From contig PUDQ02000010.1 in the NCBI GenBank assembly GCA_002964805.2, positions 1,054,001-1,118,000 on the forward strand: a stretch of 64,000 nucleotides of DNA, in the 5' to 3' direction. Below are positions 1 through 13,021 of this stretch, piece by piece; the first letter of the stretch is position 1, and each line of letters begins with the position of its first letter. A program made the translations under genes and the position numbers. The stretch is from Trametes villosa. Its lineage: Eukaryota > Basidiomycota > Agaricomycetes > Polyporales > Polyporaceae. The notes beneath the pieces were generated by a model, which was given only the letters and a program-made list of their open reading frames with translations, ran no database searches and was not told the origin of the DNA.

Positions 1-1308
1 CGGCGTCAGCCGGAACGACAATTCGACGTATGTCGCCTGCTTCTTCCACACTCCGTATCCCCAACCCCGCTCGCCCACCCCGTCATCATGAGCCTGCGCA
101 CCGGCCAGTTCCTGGCTCACGGCAAACATGTGAAGCGGGCGCATTACACGGCATACGATCGGGGCAACTTTGATAACGCGGGGAAGTGGACACTGATACA
201 TGCAGCTCCTCACGCTCGTCGAAATCTTCGTGACGGCTCCGCGTCGATTCATGTCACCTCCGGCGCATAGAATGTCTCCGCTTCTGCGATATCCCACTCC
301 AGTGGAAGTGGAAGTGGTACATCGATTCAGGTTTAGAAGAGCTTGCGAGCAAACTCAACAAGCTACCGCGTTGTCCCTGCGCTGCTCCCGGGGATCTCGC
401 TCAATGTGCTTGCCTTACTTGTGCTTCTCATCGCGGGCCCCAAGGAACAGGAACTTAGAGCTTGCTTTCGGCCTCCAGCCCTAACACGTTCGGTTGTTTC
501 ACATGTCAAATTCCTTGGGCGACACGCACTTTTGCAGCCGCTGTCGACTGCACTGATTGTGGACAGGCTCGTCCCCCCTTCATAGGCGTTTTCGAAGGGC
601 TGCTTCTTTTGGGACGGCGGCAGCCTCCGCGTGGACAACCGTCTGAGGTCGACAGCGTAGTGCGGCTGCACTGCACAGTGCGCAGGGGCAGTGATAGAGA
701 CATTGCGTAATGTACAGCTAGTTATCATACTTGTGGACAGGCTCGACTAGCTTACTCGGTCGGCCTGTCGTGACTCGGGCACGGTGACACGTGAGCATAG
801 GGTTATACCAACAAGGCCGAGTGTAACTGCGGGGTTTCGTCTAGTGGCGTCCGCTCAATGTCCCTGCACACGCCATCGTTTGGGCGAGTGGAAGTGACTC
901 GATTAGACGGCAATCTATATAGCTTTGGTTAGGCACCAGTACCGATATATGAGTCGTGTTACGGTATCTAAATGAGCCGATGTGAGCCAAACTTCGGACA
1001 TACGCGCACTAGCTAGGGACTCACCATGATTAAGTGAACTCCCGATTTGCAGGAGGGTTCGTGATAGAGATAGTCCGCTTCCATTTCTCCGATGTCCCAA
1101 ATTCTCTGGACCAATGGGTGATACAGCCTCCGCCGGACGACCTGAATCCGTACCATACGCCGACATGGTACAGCCTTGGGTGAGGCCCGCGACGTGTATC
1201 AGAATACGGGCAGAAATGGCCACCGACCCAAGACTTGATAAGCTTGGATTCGTCATTCCAGTTCGCCGCTGCCCGCACTAGCATAGCCGATGTGCAAAAC
1301 AGCAGCTC
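1..1308 (-). repeat. Inverted duplication R0, arm A (partner 26399-27706)
   Basis: Position p in this arm corresponds to position 27707-p on the opposite strand in the partner arm. I saw no difference in the stretches compared, and open frames in the two arms translate identically. The inner edge is at 1308/26399. The outer edge of this arm lies beyond the window start, so the full length is unknown. The arm contains the last part of the final exon of the LRR gene (1308 down to 1030). In 1-1029 I see no convincing gene. Confidence 0.9.
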
Positions 1309-2252
1309 TTCGAGCTCCAGAAGCTTGGCAAGAGCCTCAGACCATGCATAGACGTCGCTGCAGGCGCTACGCGCACGGTGTCCTCTGTTCTGCGACAATG
1401 TCAGCAAGTGAAGACAGATAACGGGGAGGGGATGGTTTAGTGGAAGCTACCTCGGTCGATGATTTCTCAATGATTTTTAACTTCCGCACGGTCGGGCATG
1501 CGCGTGCGATGTCGTCCAAAACGCCATAGTCATTATCACTGATTTCGACAATCAGGATGCGAAGACGGTGCAAAGGAGGGTTGATTGTGCGGATAGATGT
1601 GGCGGAATCAGGGCTGAATTTGTCGAGGACCATGCTTAGGCGTGTCAGGCCGGATGGTGCTAGGTCAGCGACACAGCTCGCAGGCCCGCTGAGGGATTCG
1701 AGTCTGTGCAGATCTATGTCCTCTAGGATACAGGGAACATTGCAAGTGTCAGAGCTACGGACAAGATCCAATTCCGTGACAGTGGGATGTGTGGCCAGGA
1801 AGTGTACGAGGAGACGATGAGGCAAGTCTGTACGCAGATACTGGAGGCGCGGCAAGTGAACGCCGCGCAGAGCCACGATACTGCGTAGATGGGGTGCGAT
1901 TAGGGTAAGGTCGGTGAGGTTCGGCAGTGAGATCAAGACTCTGCGCAGCACAGATGGGAGGAAAGATGAAGGCAGCTCAATGTCCAGGGTGTCGACGAAA
2001 GCACCATGTGGAGAACTGATCTCGACGAGCGAGACGAATGCTCGCAAGTCAGTGACCGTTCTAATACATTTCCCGGCCTATTCAAATTCCATGAGTTCCT
2101 TACACTTCCGCTAGTACGGTGTTTTGGCTCACCTGAAGCGGCACAGTTTGAGCAGCCTGTAGCTTGCGGGTGACGATACGCATGATGTTTCTCGAGGCGA
2201 ATACGTGAACGTTTAGGGGAGACGCGGGGCCAATGAACACACCGAGACACCA
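1030..2252 (-). CDS. LRR / F-box-like protein, 5' end unresolved
   Basis: Three exons join in frame: 2252-2133, 2077-1451 and 1389-1030, with introns 2132-2078 (GTGAGC...AATAG) and 1450-1390 (GTAGCT, branch TTGCTGACA, CGCAG). The middle exon is a run of leucine-rich segments such as LPNLTDLTLIAPHL, LPRLQYLRTDLP and HPTVTELDL, the pattern of basidiomycete F-box-associated LRR proteins. These usually act as substrate receptors of SCF ubiquitin ligases. I did not find the N-terminal F-box. Upstream of 2252 the frame meets a stop just before a possible CAG acceptor, so at least one 5' exon is missing from the model. The C-terminus (WVGGHFCPYSD, then GVWYGFRSS) lies in duplicated DNA and is repeated without the rest of the gene at 26399-26677. 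The exon joins are firm and the F-box assignment is inference. Confidence 0.6.
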
Positions 2253-2834
2253 CTGGGATTATAAGCGTAGTCCTCTCACTCAACTACACATAAAGGGCTA
2301 AGTTGAAGGTATACGGAAGTAGGATGGTAAGGGGAGAATGCATCATACTAGCTCATCGGTGTGTCACCATGCAGCAAAGGAGCTAATGCCCCTTGCGTTT
2401 ACTCAAGACGCTCGCTATTGTGATTTGATATTGGTCGGAACACGGTCGTCTATTTCTTCAACCTCGAATAGTCGTCGTGTCGAATGGCGGGATACGGTAA
2501 CGGGACTCTGCCGTCGGCGCGCAAAGAGAGTTGGAACAAAACGTTCGAGGAGGGGAGGCGTGCGTGAGGATGCGCGACGGACTATCGCCGGATGAAATGG
2601 TTTCGCCCGCTCGCGGCCGTGATGCGACGAGTCCCTTGATCAGAGATCATAGCGGCTTTGTGAATGGGTGCAAGCAGCCCAACGCGTCGGTTAAAATGCC
2701 AACCGTATGAGTCTATGACGCACGCTTACCGCTCAGGAGACTCTGTGAGAAAGGAATTCCCAAAAGCGCTTGATTCGCTCCGGGGAGCGCCGGACTTCTG
2801 GATGCGCGAGGACAACGAAACTCAGCAAAGACAT
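2253..2834. other. Intergenic stretch, nothing assigned
   Basis: It probably holds the missing 5' ends of both neighbouring genes. Short open frames occur on both strands, but none shows a recognisable motif. Confidence 0.4.
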
Positions 2835-5086
2835 GATACGGTTCGACTTCGCTTCTACTGTCATCGGAAAGACTTTTGTTTTCATATCATGATGGGACGG
2901 ACAATCTACTGGAGCCGGACGCCATCAATGCTCTCAAAGACAAAGAGCTTGCACTGGTTGGCAGACCGTACCAGTCTACACGGCCATCGTATAAATATGA
3001 GGCTATTTAGGTACCACTGCGCCACACTAGTGATAGGCCAAGCTACCAAGAGCCATGCTTCTAGGGATGTTAGCGCTTTGTCTATGGCAATTACCCGTAC
3101 TGACCTTTTGGTGGAACAGGCCCGATGCTTCATGACACCGAAGGTCATTCTGAGAGTAGAGCGAGACAAATGGGTGTGTGCATGTCCTGCATCTAATATC
3201 AACTCTTACTAAACTTCAGCCGAAATCATCGGGGCCGTTTTAGATACCACCGATCCCGCCGTACAACGAGGAATTAATCGAATGCTGCAACAACGGCCAT
3301 CTGATACGGGTGTCTCCCCTACAAACCCGAGTCAAGGTCCATACGGCGTGGATATCATAACAAGGGTCCCAAGTTCCACTACATCGCATCGCAGGTAGGC
3401 CATTATCATATCTGTCAGGACTGGGCCTCAAAATGTACAACAGAATGAGCGGTTCTTTTCGGACGGCGAGCGAGGGAAGCAACTGGAGCGAAATTCCATC
3501 TCAAAAGACTGAGCTGACGCAGTAAGTGCTGTATCATCTCAAGCTGATGAAACTATCGTCAAGATCCATATTATACAGAGCTTCCAGGGGCTCGACGAAC
3601 CTCCCGTTTCCGACACCTACGCATCCATCATATCCGAGTCATTCACTATCCACCGTAACGTCCGGAAATCCACGGAGGGAGTTGGAATCTTCTGCATACG
3701 GAAGTCGACCCATGGGGAGCGTTGATTCGGTTGATAACAGAGCGGCGATCCCAAGGTAAGCCGTCCTATCGCTCCAAGTATAACAAACTAAGAGCGTTGC
3801 GACGCACGCTCAGAGGAGCGGGGAGTGGAACGCAACAGTTGACGTCCCCTATGTCTTATGGTGATTCCCACATCGAGCATGCCCTATACTATCAAGGCAG
3901 TCACAGGATACTCGGAGAAGGACATACTTCTAGTTCTGGCTATAAGTCCGCTGCACGACCACCGGGTACGTGGTTAAGCTGTATGGAACGTCAAATATTG
4001 AAATGGAGCTGGGAGCAGACGCAAGGGGCTCCATTGATACTGACGCGACAAGACGTTCCGTTGCGACCAAGCGAACCAGGTCGAGAAGCCCGCAGCCCGC
4101 GAGCAATCACTCCACGGTCAGTTATGAGAGTGAGCAAAAGCGGTTGAGGAAGAAGGCCAAACGCAAGCCCACTTCGCCCGTTCAATCCGTCCCGGTGGAA
4201 GGCTCGATAAGTCGGGAGGCACGTCCAGATACCGTTGACGCCTCAGTCAGCCAGTGAGTTTCCCCCTCTTGTAGTCCAGAAGAAAACTACATTTTCCAAA
4301 GTTCCGAGGTCGGTGGCTCGCGCTTCTCTCCCGCCGCCCCAAGTTCGCACATGTCGCCAACGCGTCGGGAGTCGGCGTTATTAGTTGCCTCCTCTAGCAA
4401 GGGCGCTCCCAAACAAGCTGGGGAGCCCGGGCCTAATGTGTTCTTCAAGCAGGTGGGGTTTGTCTCGCTGAAAGATAGATAATCATTCTTTCTGATGATT
4501 CTCTGGGCGGCTCCTTCAGAACAAGCACAACGAGGTGCAGATGGTTCCGCCACCTGTATTCCTCGCAGGGGATGGAATTTTGCCCAACTCCATGATGAGC
4601 GCTCGGGAGTTTACGCCCTCAATCCACCCCGTCCCAAACTCAACGCCCAGTGCTCCCTATGATGGTGAGAGTCTTCAATAAATCATGCGTCCGGTATTAG
4701 ACCAATGATCAACTGTTACGGCGATTTAGTGAGCGATGGGGTCAGCCGGCTCGATCGTAACGGCAAAGACACGGTGAGTACACATGCCAACCTCATTGAG
4801 CAATTGACTGATTTTAATTTGCAGGATATACGTGCCGTGTGTTCGGCAGTGACTGTTCTGGAAAACAAAGTCGCAAGCCTGCAGCATCGATTGCACGTAC
4901 TTGAAGACAGGTGAGCAGCCCGCGTGGCGGCGAGCTATCTTTTCGCTGACGTAGCTGACTATCACGGCCCAGACTTGCGAATGCTGCAACGCCATCGGGC
5001 CAGACAGCTGCAGAGGATACCATGCTGCAGACCGGTCCCGTTACTCAGCCTAGCGATCAAGTCCGGATCCAAGTTCATCGACAGGG
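2835..5086 (+). CDS. Many-exon protein of unknown function with basic and coiled-coil segments
   Basis: Thirteen exons join in frame: 2835-2967, 3011-3068, 3120-3177, 3220-3394, 3444-3521, 3579-3755, 3814-3965, 4019-4253, 4302-4452, 4520-4664, 4730-4773, 4825-4910 and 4973-5086. Nearly every intron has a GTRNGT-like donor; the branch point in 3178-3219 is a perfect ACTAAAC. The acceptor at 4301 is AAG. The protein starts with a compact region (EPDAINALKDKELALVG), continues as a long Ser/Pro-rich stretch, has a basic patch that could be a nuclear localisation signal (RKKAKRK, exon at 4019), and ends in a short coiled coil (VTVLENKVASLQHRLHVLED). I do not recognise the family. Start and end are open. 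An ATG at 2833 begins a plausible start (MIRFDFASTVIGKTFVFIS) that is one base out of frame with the first exon, so there may be a frameshift or a missed exon. It runs towards the convergent transposase at 5987. Confidence 0.55.
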
Positions 5087-5986
5087 TAACACCGTAAACC
5101 TTACATTCTTGTAGTGACAAATGCACCACTTGGACTTTCGGAATCTCGTATCCCCCTGCGGCGTGTGATTATCAGCTCAAGTCTACCATAATCAAGACTA
5201 TGATCTCTGCAATTGTGCCACACCTCCAGGTGAGACGAGCGGCTGTGATTTGCGAGCGAGTCAGCGTGTGACGCATGCGGGCGGGCCGCTTCAAAATCTG
5301 TCGCTACCACAAAAAGGATAATGGCGGGCTAACAGGAGCACATTCCGGGTACGGCGTCTCATTCTCGCGCCGGCTGCTGGCGGGTCCCTTGCGTACACAA
5401 CCGTAGCGTGTATGAGCGGTACCGTTAGCGTAGTCTGCAAGGGTGTCGGCGAGAAGTAGCGCTGTTTTGTGCGTACCTCGTGGGTACACAACTAGTAGGA
5501 ACTTATGAGAAGAAGGCACGCCCAGCCGCCCTCTGCTCACAAGTCACAAGCCCTCTGGGGACATCATCTAACGGTCACAGTAGTTCTCCAAGCTCGCACA
5601 ATGGATTCGAGTACGCGCACGATGGCAAACAGCTCCCTAGCAGGCATCGATCCGCGCGGGCACAACGGAGACGACCACTCAATGTGTCGTATCATAGTGA
5701 TTCCCAAATCGGTGGAATGCCGCTCCCTAAGTTCGTATCAGTGGAGATAGAAGAGCGTTCAAGGCGGCACCATTGCATCCCACCCGCATTCCGTAAGGAC
5801 CAGCGCCAGTTTAGTCGTTTGGAACTCTGTGCGCTACCGACAGCGTATTCCAACCTATCCGAGGGTATTACGCGCAGGGGTACAGATGTCACATGTATTG
5901 AAAGTCCTACTCAGTCTCGTCTAAATGTAAGTGTTCTGAGACATGGACGTCATCCATATTGACGTATCGGAGCATCTGCAGATGCC
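5087..5986 (+). other. Unresolved 3' part of the preceding gene
   Basis: Two stretches look coding: about 5110-5231, ending at a CCTCCAG|GTGAGA donor, and about 5505-5926, Ser/Arg/His-rich and ending at a strong GTAAGT donor at 5927. I could not join them to the exon ending at 5086, because the only obvious intron there would be 29 nt, or find a stop. They may be further exons or a decayed 3' end. Confidence 0.35.
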
Positions 5987-8900
5987 TCAGTAAGTCATCC
6001 ACAGAGTCGACACCAGACGTACCCGATCGAGTGGGAGGATATGAAAGCATGGCCGTGAAATTGACGGAAACTCAATGGCAGTCTTCGCGACGTGGCAGAG
6101 GATTTGTTCGGGTCGAATGAGGCAATGTCCGGGTGTAGTGGTCCTGTATACAAGCCGACCTCCAGCGATAGGGAACATTCGGAACGTGTCCAGCGGTGTA
6201 TCGAGTTCCGATAGCTCGTCATAGCGCAAGACGACGAGAAAGCATTCAACCACTTTAGCGCCTTCTACTGTGCTGCGGGTGTGCATGAAGATGTCCACGA
6301 TATGGCCGACACAAGGAGATGAGGCGGAGTCGGAAAGGATGAATAGGATATTACTATCCCTCGAGGAAGACCGAGACGTATGGTAGTAGATGCCCGATGA
6401 GAGATGTGTTTGCTTGATCTTGCCCTTGCGCGATAGACGGTAGACCCCAGACAACGTCGGCTCGGGGGCTCGGTTCATGTACACCTCATGGCCGGCTTCT
6501 TGATTGAGCATGTGAAGGAGGGCGTTGTAGTAGTCTTCGTCGAGACGTGACAGTTCCGTATCGGGCTGATCTGCATCTCGTCCTGTCGATTTACCGGCAC
6601 CCCGGAGGACTGCATCGAGGCGCATACCCCTTTTATCTTCTCCGGACATAGCGTCGTAGAGTTTTACGAATTCTTCTATGTATGGCTGGATGGCTGGATC
6701 ATGTAGAAGGGGACGGAGGTTGGCCGCACGGCAGCTTGTCATCATGAACGTCGACTCCATTTCACCTGTAATTACGCCGTCAGCCTACATCCAGTAGTGA
6801 TATATGAATGAAGGAACTTACCGAACGTCAGATTGGTGTTCATTCTCTGCAGAACATAGTTGAACCTTTCTATTGCGAAGGATCGCCAGGAGTGAACGGG
6901 GGCGAAAAGGCGCATAAAAAGGGGAAGATGAAGTGCGTAATGGTGGTTCGGCTTGACAGTAACTTCCTTGTACAGCTTCTTCATAGTCGTCAGGTACCGC
7001 ATCATGTATTGGTCGTACGTCGCAATGTGATCAGGGGTGATTTCGAGCAATCCCGCCAAAACGACGGCCGACACGAGATCCATGAAGTTGCACAGCATCT
7101 GCCACTTCCTACCGGAGTTCCGATCCCAAGCCAAGGTTAGTGCAACCGGGAGGACGACGGTGCACGTCGTGTGCCACTGATCAGCACTCAGTTTGCCATG
7201 TTCTGTCGTCCCGAAGCCTCGTGGCGCAGGCGTTACCCAACTCGGGAGTTCCATGGCCGCCCTGACAGCGCAGAATGATGACATAGCTTGACGTCCAAGG
7301 GCATTTCGAGTTTGCTTTTGCGAGGGTCCCTCGTCGCCACCGACGTTTCTAGGACGCTACGGGGGCTCATTCATCAATCAAGAAATCACCCGGTATACAC
7401 AGTATTTCGAACGAATCTTACACTTTGTCTGGCTTCCCTCTTCGGTGGAATCGCATCCTAAGATGCATGTTAGAACAAGCGCCATGCTGAACGACGACGA
7501 TTGACAAATACTCACAGGAGACGCACCCATCAAATGCGCTACAAGATGAGACTTATCCCCCCAGGTGGGGAGTTTGGCGTCGGAGCATAACTTGACCAGC
7601 ACTATCTTGTTGTACCTGCTCATCCTCTTTGCCGTGGCGCCGCTTTGGAGATTTGCCTTCGCATGACGAACGGACGCTAGTGTCTTTTCATCTAAGATTG
7701 GCTGACGCTCGCCGGTTACGCCCTGAGCTTTCAGAGTACGAGGGTCAGCTTGTGGTACATCCGGAAGGCAAGTGTCCAGCCCGGAGTCGCTCTCCTGTTG
7801 CGGCAATGTCCCTTGTGTATTCGCAGCAGCAGACTATGATCGAGGCTTAGTGTACAAGCATACCATAATAAATTGATACGTACGGCATTTCCTTTAGGAT
7901 TGGGAGTCGTCTTCTCTTCTGTCGGGTATCCATGCTTGCGCCGCTAACCGAGGTCCATGAGATTCGAGCCAAGCGTGCAGAAGTCTTACAAGCACCCACC
8001 CACTTCTCTAATTCCTTCGCCAATTGTTTCACCGCACCCGCCCTCCTAAGATCGTGGTGGTCGCATAAATGCCACAGTGTGGCCTTCTTACACTTCTGGA
8101 GCTGCGCGAGCGATCCGTGATACAGAACTCGCAGACCGTGCGTCCATTCTTCAGCAGAGGGAAATTGCGGGGTTTTCTTTGATGGATGAGTAGTAGCGTC
8201 CCCGTCGTCGATGTCCAAACTGATGCCCCAGATATCCCGGCAGTGGTTCTTGAGCAGACCAAGATAGAGGTTATGCATAGAGTCGACAACGGTAAAGCGA
8301 ACCGGATCCCAGTACGGCAAGCGGAGGAGTTCGGACCAGCGTATACCATAGAGATCGAACAGCCGATCCCTTTCCTCCAGAGATGACGCTAACCTCCAAG
8401 CCTCCGCTCGCTGCCGATGGAGATCCGCGTCACGACTAGGCCATGTAGAACGGTCAAAGTTCTCGATGTCATCTAGACAAAGATAACAAAGGCTGCAGAA
8501 AAACTTGGACGAATGGGACCCAAGACCAACGACCTGCCGAGCTGCTAAGATATCACAGACCACTGGAATGAGGGCCGTGCGGACGAGACGCCCGAAGCGA
8601 TGTTTCCATGTGCGCGTAAATCGGATGCCCGGGATCCAGAGTACGAGGAGCTCATCAACGACGAGGCGAAGGAAGGGGTTGATCTGCTCCATCGACGGCT
8701 TTGACGGCCCGGGGATGATTCCAACGAGGTACATGTTCTGCGGCAGGTATCGCAATTCGGGGGGGAAGTTGAGGCAGATCATGTAGATGGCGGTGGAGGT
8801 GACCTTCTGCTTGGCTGTTTTCGACTGGTAAGGGTTGAATCCGTCAATTGCCAGAGAGAATACCAGCCGTGTCTCGTCGGGTGGCACATCGACGAAGAGT

Positions 8901-10286
8901 CGCTTCCCATCCGGTCCTAGGAAGGTTTGCAGGATCTCTCCGTCCCAAAAGTCACGAGCAATCCTCCGTCCGGCTAGAATGGTTGAGATGTCCGGCAGAG
9001 TCATGACGTCCTCGACACCTTCTCTACAGAGAAGACGTCCCAGCCATTGAGGGAGGGGCTGGTGAAGGTAATCCCTGGCCGAGAACTGGAATTCTTTCCC
9101 CCTAATAGTCCGCATCCGGGTGAGGGATGCGCCGCATGGAGCGCTGGACACGCACGGGAGCTCGCTACACTTATCGGGGCAGCTCGTCACCGGGTAGAGC
9201 GCAAAGCATTCCGGGCAGCATACATAAGGCTCGAGAACTGGCTCAAGCTTATACCGACGTAGGATGCTTCGAGGGTCGCGAGAGATATCTTCCACCAAGA
9301 GTGTGTCTTGGCGTTCGAGGCCATCCGGATATCGAGCATACAGTAGAGCAGCGGAGATGATGGAGCGCAATCCTGCGAGTAGCAGAGCGGAGGCACGGCG
9401 AGGGACCCCTTCGAGCACGTGCATGACAAGCATGACCAATGATGTCGCATGGATTACTGCCTCTCGAGGGGTCCATATGTCGAACGGGGAGTCGAAGAAA
9501 TGGTCTAATAGAAAGCGTCAGCACTGGTCCACGACTGCACAGTGGTGCTGCGGTTGTCATACCAGTTTGGACTTCATTAGATTGCGTGGTGGAGGCGGCT
9601 GGGACGCGATGGCGCTGTCGGTCCCACTCTTCCTCCTTCAAGCTTTCCAATTGGTCAAGGTCGTGATACACGCCCTCAAGCAAGGTTTTACGTAGATCGT
9701 CAATCTCGGGAGAGGAGGAATGAGGTCGAGCCACGAGGACGCCCAATGCGTAGACCAGAACGTTTTCAAAGTGGAGGGCAAGACGATTTGCCGTGCCGTC
9801 AGGGTGAAGAGCGTGCAGGCCGATGTTAGCGGTGACAACCCCGTCAAGAGTTCGGCGTCGATAATCGCCATGAGATCTGGGGTCGTTAACAAACACCAAG
9901 GTTTGACGCAGGAGGGGAATACGGAGGCGGACCAAGCGCAACGTGCGCGACAGATCTTTTATCGTCTGTAGATCTTCTTCTATGGAAGCGGGGAGGTCTG
10001 TTGCAGTCTCATACATCGAAGCGAGGGGCAGTGGTGCCGGTGGCTCGTCCAAGTTTACGGTGGGGACATTTGCATCGTCATTTGCATCCCCGTGAATGAC
10101 CCGAGATGTTGGTCGCCGGCAGTCGTTAAGGGTGAGTTCCGTCACAGCTCGCTCTATATGGGAGATATCCAGTTGTGCCGCTTGAGCCTCATTGTAAAGA
10201 AGCTTGCGACTTCTATCACGCTCCCGTCGCCGCCGAGTAGAGTCGCTGACTGCCGGCTTCTTGGTAAGAGCAAGGGTCGGATGCAT
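5987..10286 (-). CDS. Tnp2-family (CACTA/EnSpm-like) transposase with internal SAP-like motif
   Basis: Six exons join in frame: 10286-9563, 9504-7880, 7833-7516, 7457-7422, 7356-6822 and 6765-5987, giving 1338 aa. The introns are 9562-9505, 7879-7834, 7515-7458, 7421-7357 and 6821-6766, several with a GCTGACG or CTAAC branch point. The large second exon has the core seen in basidiomycete Tnp2 transposases: a Cys pair (CCPECFALYP), a second Cys group (FFCSLCYLCLDDIENF) and the block VVDSMHNLYLGLLKNHCRDI. The third exon carries a SAP-like DNA-binding segment (LVKLCSDAKLPTWGDKSHLV). The fifth has the conserved C-terminal block KPNHHYALHLPLFMRLFAPVH. The frame is intact, so the element may be recently active. 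A Cys-rich start (ATG at 10421, MAPCSCPKQQ) may be a further 5' exon, so the true N-terminus could be longer. I did not find CACTA terminal repeats. Confidence 0.85.
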
Positions 10287-11662
10287 GAGCGCAGAGTGGC
10301 GAGGGGAGTTGTCAGTTATGAGCACCAGTATCGCCACTCAAGATCGTCGGATATATATGGTGGTCTTGGCGCGTGTTACAGCGCAACAACATTGTTGCTT
10401 TGGACATGAACAAGGTGCCATTATTCAGATATAGCTGGCGTTGAAAGAACGAATATAGAAAGCCCGATAGTTTCAGACATGGTGAATGGCCATCATTGAA
10501 CTTCTGACGCCCGGGACAATGCTACCGGTTTGTCACGATTCAGGAACCCTCTCTCGAAGCGATGGGCCACCGAAGCGCCCGTGAACTTCGCCAACAGAGG
10601 CAGAGAGTCACCAGCGGTGGAGTTGGAAGTATGTCGCGATGGGTCGGCGTTACACTTCCTCTTCTTACTGCACTCCCATCCTCTCTCCCGCTCGCCTATG
10701 GACGGCGCGCCTTGAACAAAGGAGCTAGGCGGAGAATGGCGTCGGGACGCGCAACACGCACGTGGTGCTTGGGACAGATGGCGTGCATGTGCGTGATGGT
10801 GACGTGGATGCAGACATTCGTGAGGTGGGGGCTATGAGGCGGAGAGCGGGAGCGGGAGCGGGAGCGGGAGCGGGAGCGGGAGCGGGAGCGGGAATACACG
10901 CAAAGGGGGGCGACGTGGACGCGGGCACAAGCGTGAACGAGGCGCAGCACCTATGGCGACAGTATCGCTCATCCAGACAAAGTTGGCTGCCGAAGTGGTA
11001 CGCGGCAGCGCTCCCTCCACATATTGAGATAGAAGAGGACTGGAGGCAGTTAGTCCCAGAGGGGCACACTCAGCCTGCCCGCGAATCCCTCGGACCGAGG
11101 AAGCAGATCGAGGTTGACTGGGCCTGCGAGCTTTCGGCGCAGTCTCGCGCCGTATCGACGAACTCCGAAGATACCACGAGGCGGATTGTGGTAGCAATCG
11201 TGGAGTTGCTTGCACGTCTGGAGAACACGTCCACACACAACGACCTGCCACAGAGTCGATCCATACGAGCAAAGAGGGCCAAGGCAAAGAAACTGAGCAT
11301 GGGATGCACGAACATACATCGTTGGAGATTGAACCTGGGAGAGTGTGCAGATGCGCGACGCTGTACGTGATGTTCCGGAGACGGATGGCGAGCTAGGCGA
11401 GATACCAGATGCAGCCGCCTGATCGGAGGGCGCGGGGCGACAGCATTGACACGGAAGCGGGAAATCTGATAGGTGAGTCTGACACTGACGTAGCACTAAG
11501 CATTAGGGAGGGCTGCTTCAACGCAATTCCGGGGGCCCTACGTTGTAAGTGCTGGCGCTACCATGGCTGGAGGCCGCGAAGGACGCACCGACTAATGGGA
11601 GCGAGCCGCAACGCCCGAAAGCGGCCTGGAGGGCGCAGGTACTACGATGCCGCCTGGATCAC
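10287..11662. other. Region upstream of the transposase, no supported gene
   Basis: It holds the probable transposase promoter (TATATAT at about 10351) and a hexanucleotide microsatellite. An open frame at 10762-11370 runs through the microsatellite and has no recognisable domain, so I do not call it. Confidence 0.5.
10844..10893 (+). repeat. (GAGCGG)n microsatellite, about 8 units
   Basis: Eight perfect GAGCGG units run in tandem. They read as Ala-Gly on one strand and Ser-Arg on the other, which produces spurious low-complexity frames. Confidence 0.95.
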
Positions 11663-12649
11663 GAGAGGAAAGCACGAGGGCGCGTAGAGGAGGGCAGGAG
11701 GCAGGGAGGACGGGCGACGAAGCGAGCGGAAGAGAGAGAGAGAGTCCAGCAGCGGCAAGGATTCGAGCGTACGGGAAGGTCGGTCGCGATATCTTCTGGC
11801 AATGCCGGGATGACTACATTTACACCGGTCAGAGGAGACGCTGGCAAAGAGGGAAAGAGGGGCGTACCGTGAACTAGCGCTCCGGCTGGTGCGCATGCCC
11901 AGGCCTGGCTGCGCTTGGTGCTGCAGTGGGTCACCGATGTGCTCGTGCTGGTGTACCAGCCCTGGTCATCCTCGAGTCGTGCCCGCCGACGTCTCAGAGA
12001 GCGCGTACGATCGAGCAGACCGTCATCGGCATGCGCACAGGGCTCTCGACACGGCAGCACTCGCGCGGCAGACGCGGCGACTGCAGATTAAGCGCAGGCT
12101 ATTGGCGGGCTGAGCGGGCTGAGCGGGCTGAGCGGGCCTGCGGGGTCCAGGGCGTCCGTCGCGTCGAATACCGTCACCAAGGTCGTTTCGGGGTCGGAGG
12201 CAAGGCCTAGTGCGAGCGTTCAGAGACGCTGCTCAGCACGCTCCGCGGTTGGCTCGATGCCTCGGGAAGGCCAGCGGGATTGTCGCGAGGAACGGGAGGA
12301 CGAGCGGGCGACCCTACAGTCCAGAGCGGATAGAGGGCGGGGTGTCTCGCCGCGCATGTCGCAGGGCGAGAGAAGACGGTGGATGGGCAGGGGAGGGAAT
12401 GTCCGCAACGTCTCGAATGGGCGGAACCTGCGAGCGGGTGCCGCCTGGCGGAAGGGCCGGTCCTGGCGGGCGCGTGTGGAGGCCATACGGGCCCAGGTGC
12501 GGGTGTGCTACGACTGCCGGCGGAGATGTCGTTGGGTAAGACGTAGATGCCCGGCTGGTGGTCTGAACGGGAGATGCCCCGGTCCGAACGACAGAACCTC
12601 GAGCTCGTCGAACGCAGAGGAGCGGTCTTTTCCGCGGGCGAGTCGCGCA

Positions 12650-12740
12650 GCCTGCAGGGGAGATAACCCGTGCAGGCCAGGAAAGAGGGGAGGGAGGAGG
12701 CGGGGTGGGAGGATCTGAGCGGGAGATAACCCAGCTCAGA
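12650..12740 (+). other. Hairpin pair with GGAGATAACC loop
   Basis: The first hairpin (12650-12677) pairs GCCTGCA with TGCAGGC around GGGGAGATAACCC. The second (12714-12740) pairs TCTGAGC with GCTCAGA around GGGAGATAACCC. Arms differ and each is self-complementary, while the centre is the same. Copies lie at 31151-31241, 37848-37938 and 56205-56295. Confidence 0.8.
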
Positions 12741-13021
12741 CTCGGAGGTGATGGGCGGATGAGAGATTCACGACGGCCAGTGCGCCGTGTGTGGAGATTC
12801 AGAAGGAGAGAGTCAGAGAGAGAGTAGGGATTCGATCCATTAACACGTACTATTGTCGCTACACCGGACCGCAAAGGCAGCTACTTACATAATACTAACT
12901 ACTCCCAACTCCGACTGAAGCCTCCGTAGCCTTCTGTTGTCGCGCGACGCGCGCCTATGGCCTTGTATTCTCAGAGTCCGGCTCTCGCGACGACCTCTCT
13001 CTCGCTCTCATCTTCATCCCT

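Noticed and set aside
5987..10286. Calling exact ends of a CACTA element around the transposase
   Set aside because: I could not find paired CACTA/TAGTG ends with a target duplication by eye, so only the gene is annotated.
10696..10950. Ser-Arg repeat 'SR protein' frame
   Set aside because: Produced by the GAGCGG microsatellite; no RNA-binding domain beside it.
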